Positions 16,874-24,098 of a stretch of DNA of 33,641 nucleotides are shown here, in pieces. Source of the stretch: Opitutaceae bacterium (GTDB taxonomy: Bacteria; Verrucomicrobiota; Verrucomicrobiia; Opitutales; Opitutaceae). Position 1 is the stretch's first letter; each line of letters begins with the position of its first letter. The stretch is from NCBI GenBank assembly GCA_019455245.1, contig JACFMR010000036.1:1-33641 (forward strand), read 5' to 3'. A model generated the notes under the pieces. The model made no database searches, was not told the origin of the DNA, and worked only from the letters and a program-made list of their open reading frames with translations. Made by a program: the position numbers and the translations under genes.

Positions 16874-17218
16874 TCAGCGCCCTCCCCGCTTGCGTTGCCA
16901 TGCGCGATCTGCCGCCCTTGCGTCGCTCTCGGCAGAAAGCACAGGGCGAATCGGGACGCCGTCCGGACAAAGCCGCTCGAATAGCGCCCGCCAAAACGCG
17001 AACACATCGGCCAGCCGATCGGCTCGGGATACTCCATGCTCGTCCGGGTCTGCCGGATCGGAGAGGTATCGGCGCAGGTTCTCGCGCATGAGTTCGACAT
17101 CCGCATGGCTTTCCTCGCCGCGCGAGACACAGACCGCGGTGATGGCGTCGAATTGCCTGCGGAACTGACGAAACTCCGGCAGCACAGAGGCAGGGATGGT
17201 TGCGGGCCTTGTGGTCAC
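16874..17218 (-). CDS. Unknown phage protein (114 aa)
   Basis: The start GTG 17218 overlaps the preceding stop by 4 bp (GTGA), and the stop lies one base before the next ATG. The product is helical and Arg/Asp-rich (LPEFRQFRRQFDAITAVC, LRRYLSDPADPDEHGVSRADRL) and ends in a basic tail (WQRKRGGR). It lies between the replication initiator and packaging genes and could serve DNA transactions, but no family is recognised. Confidence 0.7.
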   Translation of the reverse strand: MTTRPATIPASVLPEFRQFRRQFDAITAVCVSRGEESHADVELMRENLRRYLSDPADPDEHGVSRADRLADVFAFWRALFERLCPDGVPIRPVLSAESDARAADRAWQRKRGGR

Positions 17219-17544
17219 AGTGCAACCTCCACGTCACCAGCGGCCCGCTCTTTGGCATCCGGCCTCGGCACCGGCCTCGACGGTGGATGCACGAGCGGAA
17301 CATCGCCACGGCCCAGGGCATCCATCGCCAGCCGAACGAACTGCATCGGGATGCGCTCGCCAGCCTGGTAGCGGTCGGCAATGTCCTGCGCCCATTTTTT
17401 GCCCGGGTCCGCGCCGACGCGGGTGATCTTGGCCCGGTACATCGCGCACCGCTCCATGTTCTCGGCGTGCGACTTTCCGGGCTGCCACACCCCGCGCTGA
17501 GTGAGCCATGCGACCGCTGCAGAGTCTTCCGGGCCGCGCCTCAT
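17215..17544 (-). CDS. Unknown phage protein (109 aa)
   Basis: The ATG at 17544 overlaps the replication-protein stop by 4 bp (ATGA), and the stop overlaps the next gene by 4 bp. The product contains AMYRAKITRVGADPGKKWAQDI and then a helix (RYQAGERIPMQFVRLAMDALG). It ends in a Pro-rich, acidic stretch. The layout might fit a small accessory replication or packaging protein. No family is recognised. Confidence 0.7.
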   Translation of the reverse strand: MRRGPEDSAAVAWLTQRGVWQPGKSHAENMERCAMYRAKITRVGADPGKKWAQDIADRYQAGERIPMQFVRLAMDALGRGDVPLVHPPSRPVPRPDAKERAAGDVEVAL

Positions 17545-18587
17545 GCTTGCAGCCCCCCGGCGGCAGAGATTGCAGCGCGAATGCGGTTGCGGTAGTCGTC
17601 ACGTGACTCACCTGGTCGGGCGGTCTGGATGCCGCATTCGCGCGCCTTGGCGTCCATTGCCGCGTCGGACGACCACCATGGCGGCCCCTTGGGTTTGCGC
17701 TGATCGTCGAGGATGGCTGCGAGGTAGGCCGCGCCGATCGGTTGCAGGCTGCCTTCCTGCTCGCGGTTGCGCTTGGCCTTGGCAATGGCGTCGGACAACT
17801 GCGCGACCGTCACTTGCTGCTGAACCCAACTGAGGATCCGTGATCGATCGAGGGCTGAGACCTTCGCGCCACCTTCGCGCAGGCATCGGAACAACTCGGT
17901 ATAGCGCTGCGCCTGCGCAGGATCCATCGGCAGATCGGCCTGCAACCCTCTCGCCGCTACCGCGGCGGCGAACTGCACGACCTGATCGGCCCCTACTTCG
18001 TTAACCGCTGTAGACGACGTTTGAGAGAGAGATGGGTTTACACTCCGATCTCTGATGTGTGTCGGGTTCGGCGGTTTTACCCCTGTCGGGTTCCGTGTCG
18101 GGTTCCGTGTCGGGTTCCGTGTCGGGTTCAGCTTCGGCGCATCGCCACAACCAGCGCCATTGCTGGCGTTATCGCCTGTCGGGTTCGTGTCGGGTTCCGT
18201 GTCGGGTTCCGTGTCGGGTTCCGTGTCGTTACCCCCTGTCGGGTTCGTGTCGGGTTTGCCGGACGCGAGCGAAAGCAATCGCGCTTTCGGGAGTCGAAAA
18301 ACGAGCAGTTCCGTCCCCAGCCGCACCAGCAACCCGGCCCGCACCAGCGCACCCAGGGCCGTGCGGATGTTGCGCTCGGTCGGGCGCGTGATCTGGTGTC
18401 CGCCTCCCTTCGGCACGTGGGTTTCCGCGTAGCTCGCCAGCATCGCCAGCGAGATCGTCCGCGACACGCCAACCCGGCCGGTGCGCAGATCCATCCACGA
18501 TCGCAGCCACAGATACAGGCACGCGGCCAGCGGGCCGCCTCCGTGCAGGGCGTTCAGCTCGTCGGCGGTCAGGTAGATACCCTCCAC
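17541..18587 (-). CDS. Replication initiator with the origin iterons inside the gene (O-like)
   Basis: The 348-residue protein starts at GTG 18587, which overlaps its own GGAGG-type signal, so the exact start is uncertain. Residues 1-105 form a winged-helix-like domain (RTISLAMLASYAETH, TERNIRTALGALVRAGLLVRLG). The middle is low-complexity EPDT and NPTR repeats, encoded by a 12-bp DNA repeat. The C-terminal part (about 205-345) is helical, with RYTELFRCLREGGAKVSALD and a WVQQQVTVAQLSDAIAKAK segment. Lambda O has the same plan: an N-terminal DNA-binding domain with the origin iterons in the middle of the gene. It lies first in the leftward replication-packaging operon. Confidence 0.75.
   Translation of the reverse strand: MEGIYLTADELNALHGGGPLAACLYLWLRSWMDLRTGRVGVSRTISLAMLASYAETHVPKGGGHQITRPTERNIRTALGALVRAGLLVRLGTELLVFRLPKARLLSLASGKPDTNPTGGNDTEPDTEPDTEPDTNPTGDNASNGAGCGDAPKLNPTRNPTRNPTRNPTGVKPPNPTHIRDRSVNPSLSQTSSTAVNEVGADQVVQFAAAVAARGLQADLPMDPAQAQRYTELFRCLREGGAKVSALDRSRILSWVQQQVTVAQLSDAIAKAKRNREQEGSLQPIGAAYLAAILDDQRKPKGPPWWSSDAAMDAKARECGIQTARPGESRDDYRNRIRAAISAAGGLQA
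18060..18257 (-). repeat. Iteron array, candidate phage replication origin
   Basis: Ten exact copies of TGTCGGGTTC (plus-strand reading) start at 18060, 18084, 18096, 18108, 18120, 18177, 18188, 18200, 18212 and 18237. Two degenerate copies lie at 18224 and 18248. Within blocks the period is mostly 12 bp, about one helical turn, so bound proteins would line up on one face. The copies form two clusters inside the initiator gene, as at lambda ori. A 12-bp period also keeps the reading frame, which explains the EPDT and NPTR peptide repeats. Confidence 0.8.
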
Positions 18588-18590
18588 CGC

Positions 18591-19055
18591 CTACCCCTGC
18601 AGCCGCGTCATGAACGCCTGCGCGGCGTCGATCATCTCGGAGATTTCCCGCACCAGGTCTTGCCGCTCGCTCGAATTGAGCTGGTTGTCGGCGAGCGCCT
18701 TAGTGCCAACCGATAGGACATCACCGACCTCGTGCACGACGCGCTGGAATGCCGTGGCATCGGAAACGTCATCCGACTGCTCGCCGGATATCGGTGCCAG
18801 CATCATGCCCATGGAACTGGTGAGCACATTCATCGCCCGCCGCGCCTGCACGATCTCCAGCACGTCCAGCAGCAAATCGGCAGGCGGGGCGGTGTCCATG
18901 TTGTTGGGGTTAAACATGTTCATCAGCACCTGGACCGGGCGGCCCGTTTCGGCGGCGATCTCGCTATAGCCGCCACCGTGGCGCCGGATCTCCGCATGCA
19001 GCGCACGCATGAACGCCACGTGGTGTGTTTTCAGCCGCTCGGCATGGACTGCCAT
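18591..19055 (-). CDS. CII-like regulatory protein (CP76/P2 CII family)
   Basis: The 154-residue product has the family core at residues 30-65: SEIAAETGRPVQVLMNMFNP, then a leucine-rich stretch ADLLLDVLEIVQARRA. Members are found in P2/186-type and lambda-like phages of proteobacteria, and 186 CII activates lysogeny transcription. The gene lies between the Cro-like gene and the replication initiator, exactly where CII genes sit, and ends three bases before the initiator GTG. Its target promoter is not visible. Confidence 0.87.
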   Translation of the reverse strand: MAVHAERLKTHHVAFMRALHAEIRRHGGGYSEIAAETGRPVQVLMNMFNPNNMDTAPPADLLLDVLEIVQARRAMNVLTSSMGMMLAPISGEQSDDVSDATAFQRVVHEVGDVLSVGTKALADNQLNSSERQDLVREISEMIDAAQAFMTRLQG

Positions 19056-19198
19056 ATCAGTGGACTCCCTTGAAATACAAACCTACCCGGCGCGGCCAGA
19101 CGCGGCCAACATGGGCACATGACACAGAGAAACGAAGGTGCCTGCCATGCGGATAGAATCGAGTTGCGACCCTCTCAACCACCCGCATGGAGACCCCC

Positions 19199-19579
19199 AT
19201 GAACATATCGCCAGACAAACGCCGCATCCGCCTACAACTCACAGCGGAACTCGACGCCACCGCGCTATCGGCTCTCATCGCGGACCTATCAGACGCCCGC
19301 GCGCAAATGGAGCCGCCGATACCCATGGATCTGCCGCAACCCGGCGAGACTGGAGACCTGATACCCATGCAGGACGAACCCTCAGTCATCGCCGCGCCTC
19401 TCAAGGGTGGCCGCACCAGGCTTTGGCTCAGAAGCCACGGCCTCGGCTGGCTGGCGTTCAATTTCACCACCACCCAAACCGCAGCACTGCGCGACTTCTT
19501 CCACGCCAACGCCCCCGCAACAAACCCCACCACCAGCCTGTTCGGCGGCGGCAGCGGCAACGGAACACCGCCGCATTGA
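19199..19579 (+). CDS. Unknown protein on the strand opposite the early operon (126 aa)
   Basis: The start at 19199 (MNISPDKRRIRLQL) has GGAGA upstream. The product contains GGRTRLWLRSHGLGWLAFNF and TTTQTAALRDFFHANA, a compact beta-helix pattern, and ends in a Gly-rich, flexible tail. The gene faces away from the CII-like gene within a 143-base gap (19056-19198). It is oriented against the leftward operon, as expected for a moron with its own promoter. I do not recognise a family. Confidence 0.65.
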   Translation: MNISPDKRRIRLQLTAELDATALSALIADLSDARAQMEPPIPMDLPQPGETGDLIPMQDEPSVIAAPLKGGRTRLWLRSHGLGWLAFNFTTTQTAALRDFFHANAPATNPTTSLFGGGSGNGTPPH

Positions 19580-19662
19580 CGCCGGGCGGGCATCGCCTAT
19601 GGCGCGGACACCTGGGCCGATCTCGGCCGAGGCTGCAACCGCCAGCGGAACGTGCACGAACA

Positions 19663-19890
19663 TCACGCCCCCTCCCGCTTGTCGACGTCGTCGCCGACCG
19701 GCTGGCTGGCGAACGCATCGGGCGGCCCGTTGATCGGGTCATAGCACGCCAGCAGATCGCCATCGCGCGCGAAGTAAAGCTCTATCAACCGCTCCGGATT
19801 GCCGACCGATCCATCGCCGCGCATCGCGGACACGTGGATTACCTCAACAACCGCCGCGCGAACCGGCGGCAAATGACACGGGACCGACAT
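19663..19890 (-). CDS. Small early phage protein (75 aa)
   Basis: The start is at 19890 (MSVPCHLPPVRAAV). The core VSAMRGDGSVGNPERLIELY, followed by FARDGDLLACYDPINGP, looks like a conserved small phage protein, and base use is that of coding sequence on the minus strand. It lies between cro and CII, as small early genes do. Plus-strand readings here are low-complexity and are rejected. Function unknown. Confidence 0.65.
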   Translation of the reverse strand: MSVPCHLPPVRAAVVEVIHVSAMRGDGSVGNPERLIELYFARDGDLLACYDPINGPPDAFASQPVGDDVDKREGA

Positions 19891-19918
19891 CAATCACCCT
19901 CGCTCACAAGGAAACATC

Positions 19919-20242
19919 ATGGACAACGCAACCCCCGTCATGGTCATGGGAATGGTCTGGTACAAAGCCGAGCATTACGACGCAATCCGCCGGGTCATGG
20001 CCGATGGCCACAAGCTCCCCGCTACGTTCCACGAATGGCGGATGCAGGCCGAGACTGGCGAGAAGAAGAACAGACGCGACGGGAAGGTCGTCATCCGCGC
20101 CATCATCGACCCCGAAACGTTTCCCGACTGGTGCCGGGCGCGCGGCCTGGACATCGACGCCAAGGCACGTATGCAGTACGCCGCAGCGGTCGCGCACGAG
20201 AAGATGCTGCGCAGCCATGCAGAAGGCGACGGGAGTCACTGA
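19919..20242 (+). CDS. Unknown conserved phage protein (107 aa), opposite to the early operon
   Basis: AAGGAAAC precedes the ATG at 19919. The product (MVWYKAEHYDAIRRVMADGH, then KVVIRAIIDPETFPDWC and a DIDAKARMQYAAAVAHE helix) is well structured and resembles small hypothetical proteins I have seen in prophages and mobile elements. It ends two bases before the cro stop codon, so the two genes converge. With the gene at 19199 it forms a pair of extra genes transcribed against the leftward early transcript. Confidence 0.72.
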   Translation: MDNATPVMVMGMVWYKAEHYDAIRRVMADGHKLPATFHEWRMQAETGEKKNRRDGKVVIRAIIDPETFPDWCRARGLDIDAKARMQYAAAVAHEKMLRSHAEGDGSH

Positions 20243-20244
20243 CA

Positions 20245-20445
20245 TCAAGCCACCTCCCGCTGGTCGACGGCTTCGTGGGACGGCTTGTCGGCGAACGCAT
20301 CGGGACGGACGGCGCGCAGGTAGAGCAAGCGCGCGCGCGGGATTCCGGCGCGGCGCCATTGCGAAACGGCGCTCACGGTGACATCGCAAAGCTGTGCAAC
20401 TTCGCTGCTTGTACCAATCGCATCGATGATCGTGTTCGCATCCAT
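20245..20445 (-). CDS. Cro-like repressor
   Basis: The 66-residue protein (start 20445, MDANTIIDAIG) has a YdaS/Cro-type helix-turn-helix: SSEVAQLCDVTVSAVSQWRR at residues 12-31. The conserved GIPRARLLYLRAVRPDAF tail follows. It is divergent from the CI-like gene across 70 bp that hold two operator repeats, the standard lysis-lysogeny switch. It would repress repressor synthesis and favour lytic growth. Confidence 0.88.
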   Translation of the reverse strand: MDANTIIDAIGTSSEVAQLCDVTVSAVSQWRRAGIPRARLLYLRAVRPDAFADKPSHEAVDQREVA

Positions 20446-20454
20446 GGACACGAT

Positions 20455-20491
20455 CTTAGCGCACTAAGAATTGCATTGCAAGCGCACTAAG
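20455..20491. promoter_or_regulatory. Operator pair between cro and the repressor gene
   Basis: CTTAGCGCACTAAG (20455-20468) is a CTTAG(N4)CTAAG palindrome. A second, half-degenerate copy (GCAAGCGCACTAAG, 20478-20491) follows 23 bp on. Both lie in the intergenic gap between the divergent genes. The same consensus occurs three times at 21813-21859, so both sites are probably bound by the CI-like or Cro-like protein. Confidence 0.75.
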
Positions 20492-20515
20492 CTTTCAGTC
20501 CTTAGGATGCTACTT

Positions 20516-20953
20516 ATGCAAACCCTGTACGACCGACTCCTGAAAATGTGCCGCGACCAAGGCATCGACGCCCCGCCAGGGAGAGCCATCCAGATACTTA
20601 CCGGGCTTTCCTCCGGACGGGTTACGCAGATCAAGGACGCAGGCGAAGCCGCGCGCCTTGGAGATCAAGCGCTCAGGCGCGTTGTTCGCCTCGGATACCG
20701 CGCAGACTGGGTACAGGAAGGCCGCGTCCCAGAGCGCACCGCAGAACCACGTGCGCATCATCTTGTAGCGGAACAGCACAAGCTTTATGATTCGACGCCA
20801 AACAACTGGCCGTTTTCTCGCATCAGCCGCGCACGCTTCATGGCATTGCCAGAGATCGAGCGAGCGGTCATAGAAGGGCAGCTACTGCAGGCCATGATTG
20901 AAACTGAGGCACGACTTAGCAAACAGTCCGCGCCCGGTCGAGCCATTCGGTAG
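20516..20953 (+). CDS. CI-like prophage repressor without a peptidase domain
   Basis: The start at 20516 (MQTLYDRLLKM) has AGGA eight bases upstream. The 145-residue product has a helix-turn-helix around residues 22-55 (IQILTGLSSGRVTQIKDAGE, then ALRRVVRLGYRADWV). Its C-terminal region, WPFSRISRARFMALPEIERAVIE, lacks the S24/LexA protease domain. RecA-stimulated self-cleavage is therefore unlikely, and induction may need an antirepressor or another route. It is divergent from the Cro-like gene and followed by a PH-domain gene in the same direction. Confidence 0.82.
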   Translation: MQTLYDRLLKMCRDQGIDAPPGRAIQILTGLSSGRVTQIKDAGEAARLGDQALRRVVRLGYRADWVQEGRVPERTAEPRAHHLVAEQHKLYDSTPNNWPFSRISRARFMALPEIERAVIEGQLLQAMIETEARLSKQSAPGRAIR

Positions 20954-21003
20954 CCACAATCTACGAGTTTCCACGGAGAGCATCACCATAGGACACCGCG
21001 TCG

Positions 21004-21735
21004 ATGAAGATCACATGTAAAGCATGCGGACACACCAGATCCGAAGGCGACGCGGATTCACCCGCGCTCGACTGCCCAAAATGCAAAATGCCCTACGCTT
21101 GGTCTGAAACGCAGCTTCCTACAGGCTACGCACCACAGAACAAACCGCCACCCTCAGAGCGTCCGACAAACTCCCCGCGCGCACCCCAGAAACGCGCACC
21201 ACCCAAAACTACCAACCCCAGCAACAAAGAACGGGCGCCGCAGCAACCAAAGGCTGGGCTATACGTTCGGGGCACGCTCGCCCCTGGCGAACATCTGGTG
21301 TATTGCGGGAACATCCACTGGATTGTGTATCTACCCGGCCTAATTGCGCTTGCCATGGCTATCGCGCTAACTCCGGTCATCGCAAGCACACCCCAGGAGA
21401 GCGTTGTTGCAATTGCCATTGCAGCACCGTTACTGTTGCTGTACGGGACGTTCAGCCTCATACGCGCATTCATCGTCAAACGAACCACAGAACTGGCGCT
21501 GACCACTAAGCGCGTGGTCGCCAAAGCGGGATTCATCCGACGCGACACCGTTGATCTGAATCACACCCGCGTCGAAAGCTACAGCGTTAGCCAAAGCGTC
21601 CTAGGACGTTTGCTCGACTACGGCACCGTGATTGTGCGCGGTACTGGTGGCGCGACCACCCCCATTCGCGGCGTTTCGGCACCGCTCGAATTCAGGCGCC
21701 AAGCCGCCGCCCTGACAGACGCACAGCCCGCGTAA
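21004..21735 (+). CDS. Zinc-ribbon, PH-domain membrane protein
   Basis: The 243-residue protein begins with a zinc ribbon (C5, C8, C24, C27), then a Pro/Lys-rich linker (45-85). Two membrane segments (about 106-127 and 133-158) lie within a bacterial PH-like (bPH2/YdbT-type) domain containing ELALTTKRVVAKAGFIRRDT and VLGRLLDYGTVIVRG. The gene follows the repressor gene and ends at a terminator, so it is probably made in the lysogen. Lysogen-expressed membrane proteins often act in superinfection exclusion or host fitness; for this gene that is inference. Confidence 0.8.
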   Translation: MKITCKACGHTRSEGDADSPALDCPKCKMPYAWSETQLPTGYAPQNKPPPSERPTNSPRAPQKRAPPKTTNPSNKERAPQQPKAGLYVRGTLAPGEHLVYCGNIHWIVYLPGLIALAMAIALTPVIASTPQESVVAIAIAAPLLLLYGTFSLIRAFIVKRTTELALTTKRVVAKAGFIRRDTVDLNHTRVESYSVSQSVLGRLLDYGTVIVRGTGGATTPIRGVSAPLEFRRQAAALTDAQPA

Positions 21736-21755
21736 ACCAACACCATCCCGTAGAC

Positions 21756-21780
21756 AAAGCCCGCCATGTGCGGGCTTTTT
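21756..21780 (+). terminator. Rho-independent terminator after the repressor operon
   Basis: AAAGCCCGC and GCGGGCTTT pair around the loop CATGT and are followed by a T run. This would end the repressor/PH-protein transcript and separate it from the rightward operon that begins about 140 bases on. Confidence 0.88.
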
Positions 21781-21812
21781 CTTTGGGGCCACCACAAAGC
21801 ACCCCACCAAAC

Positions 21813-21859
21813 TTTAGCGCGCTAAATACTTGTTGCGCGCTAAAGTTTAGTGCGCTAAG
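21813..21859. promoter_or_regulatory. Triple operator upstream of the rightward operon
   Basis: Three copies of the TTTAG(N4)CTAAR element lie at 21813-21826 (a perfect palindrome, TTTAGCGCGCTAAA), 21831-21844 (left half degenerate) and 21846-21859. They match the operators in the cro-repressor gap. The AT-richer sequence between them probably holds the promoter of the operon starting at 21921. TTGTTG at 21830 is a possible -35 element, but no convincing -10 is visible at the right distance. Confidence 0.72.
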
Positions 21860-21920
21860 ATTCTCTCAACACCCCACCGAACACCGCCCACCGGGCGGTC
21901 GGTACGGGGAAGAGGTCAGC

Positions 21921-22103
21921 ATGGCACACCCGCTCACCACCACCTACCGCCGCAGCGCCTACCCGCGCATGGGCATCACGCTAGAGCGCGTGCTGCGCGA
22001 GCCGGCGTTGCTGGCGACGCTGGAGTTGCGCGAGCGCATGGCGGCCCGCATCGCGCGGCGGTACGTCGGTGCCGGTCGGCGCATGGAGGTCACCGCGCAA
22101 TGA
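21921..22103 (+). CDS. First gene of the rightward operon, small unknown protein (60 aa)
   Basis: The ATG at 21921 follows GGGGAAGAGG. Longer frames would run back through the operators and are rejected. The product (MAHPLTTTYRRSAYPRMGIT, then LERVLREPALLATLELRERM) is basic and helical. It lies about 60 bases after the operator cluster, so its expression should be repressor-controlled. Function unknown. Confidence 0.65.
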   Translation: MAHPLTTTYRRSAYPRMGITLERVLREPALLATLELRERMAARIARRYVGAGRRMEVTAQ

Positions 22104-22333
22104 GCACCCCGTCAACACGCATCGCACCGACCATGCGCATCGACACCACCACCGACACCAGCGCCGACATGCGCCCCGAGTGGCACGGCCCGGCGTTCAT
22201 GGGCGGGCGGGTGTTCGTCGCCGAACTCGGATGCCTGGACGCGCCCGACATCATGCCGGCCGGCAGCGTGCGGCGCATGTATCACGACCCGGACGCGCTG
22301 ATCCCGGACTACTGGCATCGCATCCGCGCATAA
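22100..22333 (+). CDS. Small unknown phage protein (77 aa)
   Basis: The ATG overlaps the previous stop by 4 bp (ATGA). The sequence contains WHGPAFMGGRVFVAELGCLD and ends DPDALIPDYWHRIRA. No motif is recognised. Coupling to the first gene and normal codon use support it. Confidence 0.62.
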   Translation: MSTPSTRIAPTMRIDTTTDTSADMRPEWHGPAFMGGRVFVAELGCLDAPDIMPAGSVRRMYHDPDALIPDYWHRIRA

Positions 22334-22388
22334 CAACATGCCCACGACTGCGGGGCGAACGCAGTCTCATCTCACAGGAGTACCGACC

Positions 22389-22727
22389 ATGATCCGTCCT
22401 TTCCCGGACACCCTGCGCCAGATCCGCTACGGCGCGTTGCAAGACGAGATTTCCGCCGCGATGAATCAACTCACCCAGGCGTGCACCGAGTCCGGCAAAA
22501 CCGGCGAGCTGGTGCTGAAGATCAAGCTCAAGCCCAACCTCTCCGGCCAGGTCGAAATTCTGGACGACCTGACGGTGAAGCTGCCCAAGCCGGTGCGTGG
22601 AACCTCGATTTTCTTCGCCACGCCCGAAGGCAACCTGCAGCGCGAAGACCCTCGCCAGGGCGAGCTTGAAGGCATCCGCGAAGTGCCCGCCACGCCAGCG
22701 CCGATCCGCGACGCGCGTAGCGCGTAA
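22389..22727 (+). CDS. Small conserved phage protein upstream of the YfdQ homologue (112 aa)
   Basis: CAGGAG lies before the ATG at 22389 (MIRPFPDTLRQIRYG). The product has ALQDEISAAMNQLTQAC, then KTGELVLKIKLKPNLSGQ and LPKPVRGTSIFFATPEGNL, a pattern I associate with small proteins encoded next to DUF2303 in phages. The short gap to the next gene suggests the two work together, perhaps in DNA transactions. Function unknown. Confidence 0.75.
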   Translation: MIRPFPDTLRQIRYGALQDEISAAMNQLTQACTESGKTGELVLKIKLKPNLSGQVEILDDLTVKLPKPVRGTSIFFATPEGNLQREDPRQGELEGIREVPATPAPIRDARSA

Positions 22728-22754
22728 TCACCCACCACCACACACGAGGACCGC

Positions 22755-23582
22755 ATGGACGAACTCACCAACACCCCCGCCAGCGACGTACAGGCCGCGA
22801 TCAATGCGGGCGCCGCGCTCGGCTTCGCGAAGCTGCCCGACGAGGGCGGCGGCATTCCCTATGCAGTCGTGCCGGAAGGCTACAGGATCGAAGAGCTTGA
22901 AGCCCTGCTGCCGACCCCCGCGCGGCAGCGCGGCGCCTCCCGCCTGCGCGACGCGGCCAGCTTCGCAGCGTATTTCAAGCGCCACGAATCGGACAACAGC
23001 ACGATCTGGGGCACCATCGACCCGCCCCGATTTGTGGCGGTTTTCGACGACCACGGCGCGGACGGCATCGCAGGCTGGCGTGAACACACGGCCACCTATG
23101 CCTGCCCACTGTCACCGGAGTGGAACACCTGGAAGTCGCGCGACGGCAAGCAGATGGCACAGACCGACTTCGCGCAGTTCGTCGAAGACAACCTGCCCGA
23201 CATCATCGCGCCGGAGGCCGCTGCAATCCTCGAAATCTCGCGCACCCTGACCGCCAAGAAAAAGGTCGACTACACGAGCGCCGTGCGCCTGTCGAACGGC
23301 GAAGTGCAGTTTGCGTATCAGGAAGAGATTCAGGGCACGACCACCAAGGGGCAGATCCAGATTCCCGAGGAATTCGTGATCGCCATCCCGGTTTTCGAGA
23401 ACGGGCCGCGTTACCGCATCACCGCACGCCTGCGCTACCGCATCGACGACGGCAGCAAGCGGCTCGTCATGTGGTTTGACCTGCTGCGCCCCCACAAGGT
23501 GCTGGAAGACGCCGTCAACGAAGTCTGGCAGGAGATCGCCGACACCACCGGACGCGAGATTTTTCACGGGTCGCACAGCTAA
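22755..23582 (+). CDS. YfdQ-like protein (DUF2303 family)
   Basis: The 275-residue protein matches the YfdQ/DUF2303 family of cryptic and active prophages. Features include an N-terminal VPEGYRIEELEALLPTPAR, SFAAYFKRHESDNSTIW, a WNTWKSRDGKQMAQTDFAQF segment and a C-terminal RYRITARLRYRIDDGS. The family length is about 270-290 residues, so the gene is complete. It is part of the early operon of many siphoviruses. Its biochemical role has not, to my knowledge, been established. Confidence 0.92.
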   Translation: MDELTNTPASDVQAAINAGAALGFAKLPDEGGGIPYAVVPEGYRIEELEALLPTPARQRGASRLRDAASFAAYFKRHESDNSTIWGTIDPPRFVAVFDDHGADGIAGWREHTATYACPLSPEWNTWKSRDGKQMAQTDFAQFVEDNLPDIIAPEAAAILEISRTLTAKKKVDYTSAVRLSNGEVQFAYQEEIQGTTTKGQIQIPEEFVIAIPVFENGPRYRITARLRYRIDDGSKRLVMWFDLLRPHKVLEDAVNEVWQEIADTTGREIFHGSHS

Positions 23583-23634
23583 ACCGCAACGACCGGGCGT
23601 CGCGGCCGACGCCCGCCAGACACAGGAGCAGCGC

Positions 23635-23868
23635 ATGTCCATCATCACACTGATTCGCCGCCGAATCCGGCTGGCACGGCTGCGGGATCTGCGGCTGCAG
23701 CAGGCGGCGATCCGCCGCGCGTACATCGAGCAGATGAGCGGGATAGGGTGGAACATCCGGCGCCTGGAGCGCGAGCACGTGCGCGACATCACGACCACCG
23801 GGCCGAGTTCGCGCGAGATCGTGCGCGGGATCGAGCGCCAGGCGAAAGCCGGGCTGATGGTCGAATGA
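23635..23868 (+). CDS. Small basic phage protein (77 aa)
   Basis: CAGGAG precedes the ATG at 23635 (MSIITLIRRRIRLAR). The protein is strongly basic and helical, with many Arg residues in the first half (LRDLRLQQAAIRRAYIEQM) and MSGIGWNIRRLEREHVRDI further on. It may bind nucleic acid or another protein. It overlaps the next gene by 4 bp. No family is recognised. Confidence 0.7.
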   Translation: MSIITLIRRRIRLARLRDLRLQQAAIRRAYIEQMSGIGWNIRRLEREHVRDITTTGPSSREIVRGIERQAKAGLMVE

Positions 23869-24098
23869 GCTGGATTCCCGCCCCGCTCATGGCCGCAGAG
23901 GACGGGCGCACGCCGGTGACGGTGTGGCTCTCGGCCGAGCACGTTGCGCTGCTTGATGCGATGACCGATGCGCTGCACGGGATCGACCCGGCTTCGTCAG
24001 GCGCCGAGATTGTCGACCAGATCGTGGCGCATGGCCTGGATCTGGTCGAGGCCGATCTGCGCGCGATCGGGGCCATCAAAAGCGAGCGCGCGAAATGA
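23865..24098 (+). CDS. Small acidic phage protein (77 aa)
   Basis: The ATG overlaps the previous stop (ATGA). The product (TPVTVWLSAEHVALLDAMTD, then AEIVDQIVAHGLDLVEADL) has a short strand followed by helices, reminiscent of ribbon-helix-helix proteins. The similarity is too weak for a claim. It is coupled by 4 bp to the next, DNA-binding gene. Confidence 0.68.
   Translation: MSWIPAPLMAAEDGRTPVTVWLSAEHVALLDAMTDALHGIDPASSGAEIVDQIVAHGLDLVEADLRAIGAIKSERAK

Noticed and set aside
18060..18257. CRISPR-like array
   Set aside because: The units are 12 bp, mostly contiguous and in frame inside a coding gene. There are no spacers, so iterons explain them.
19138..20490. A 450-codon plus-strand open frame across the control region
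   Set aside because: It overlaps three better-supported genes (at 19663, 19919 and 20245) and its translation is Arg/His-rich noise.
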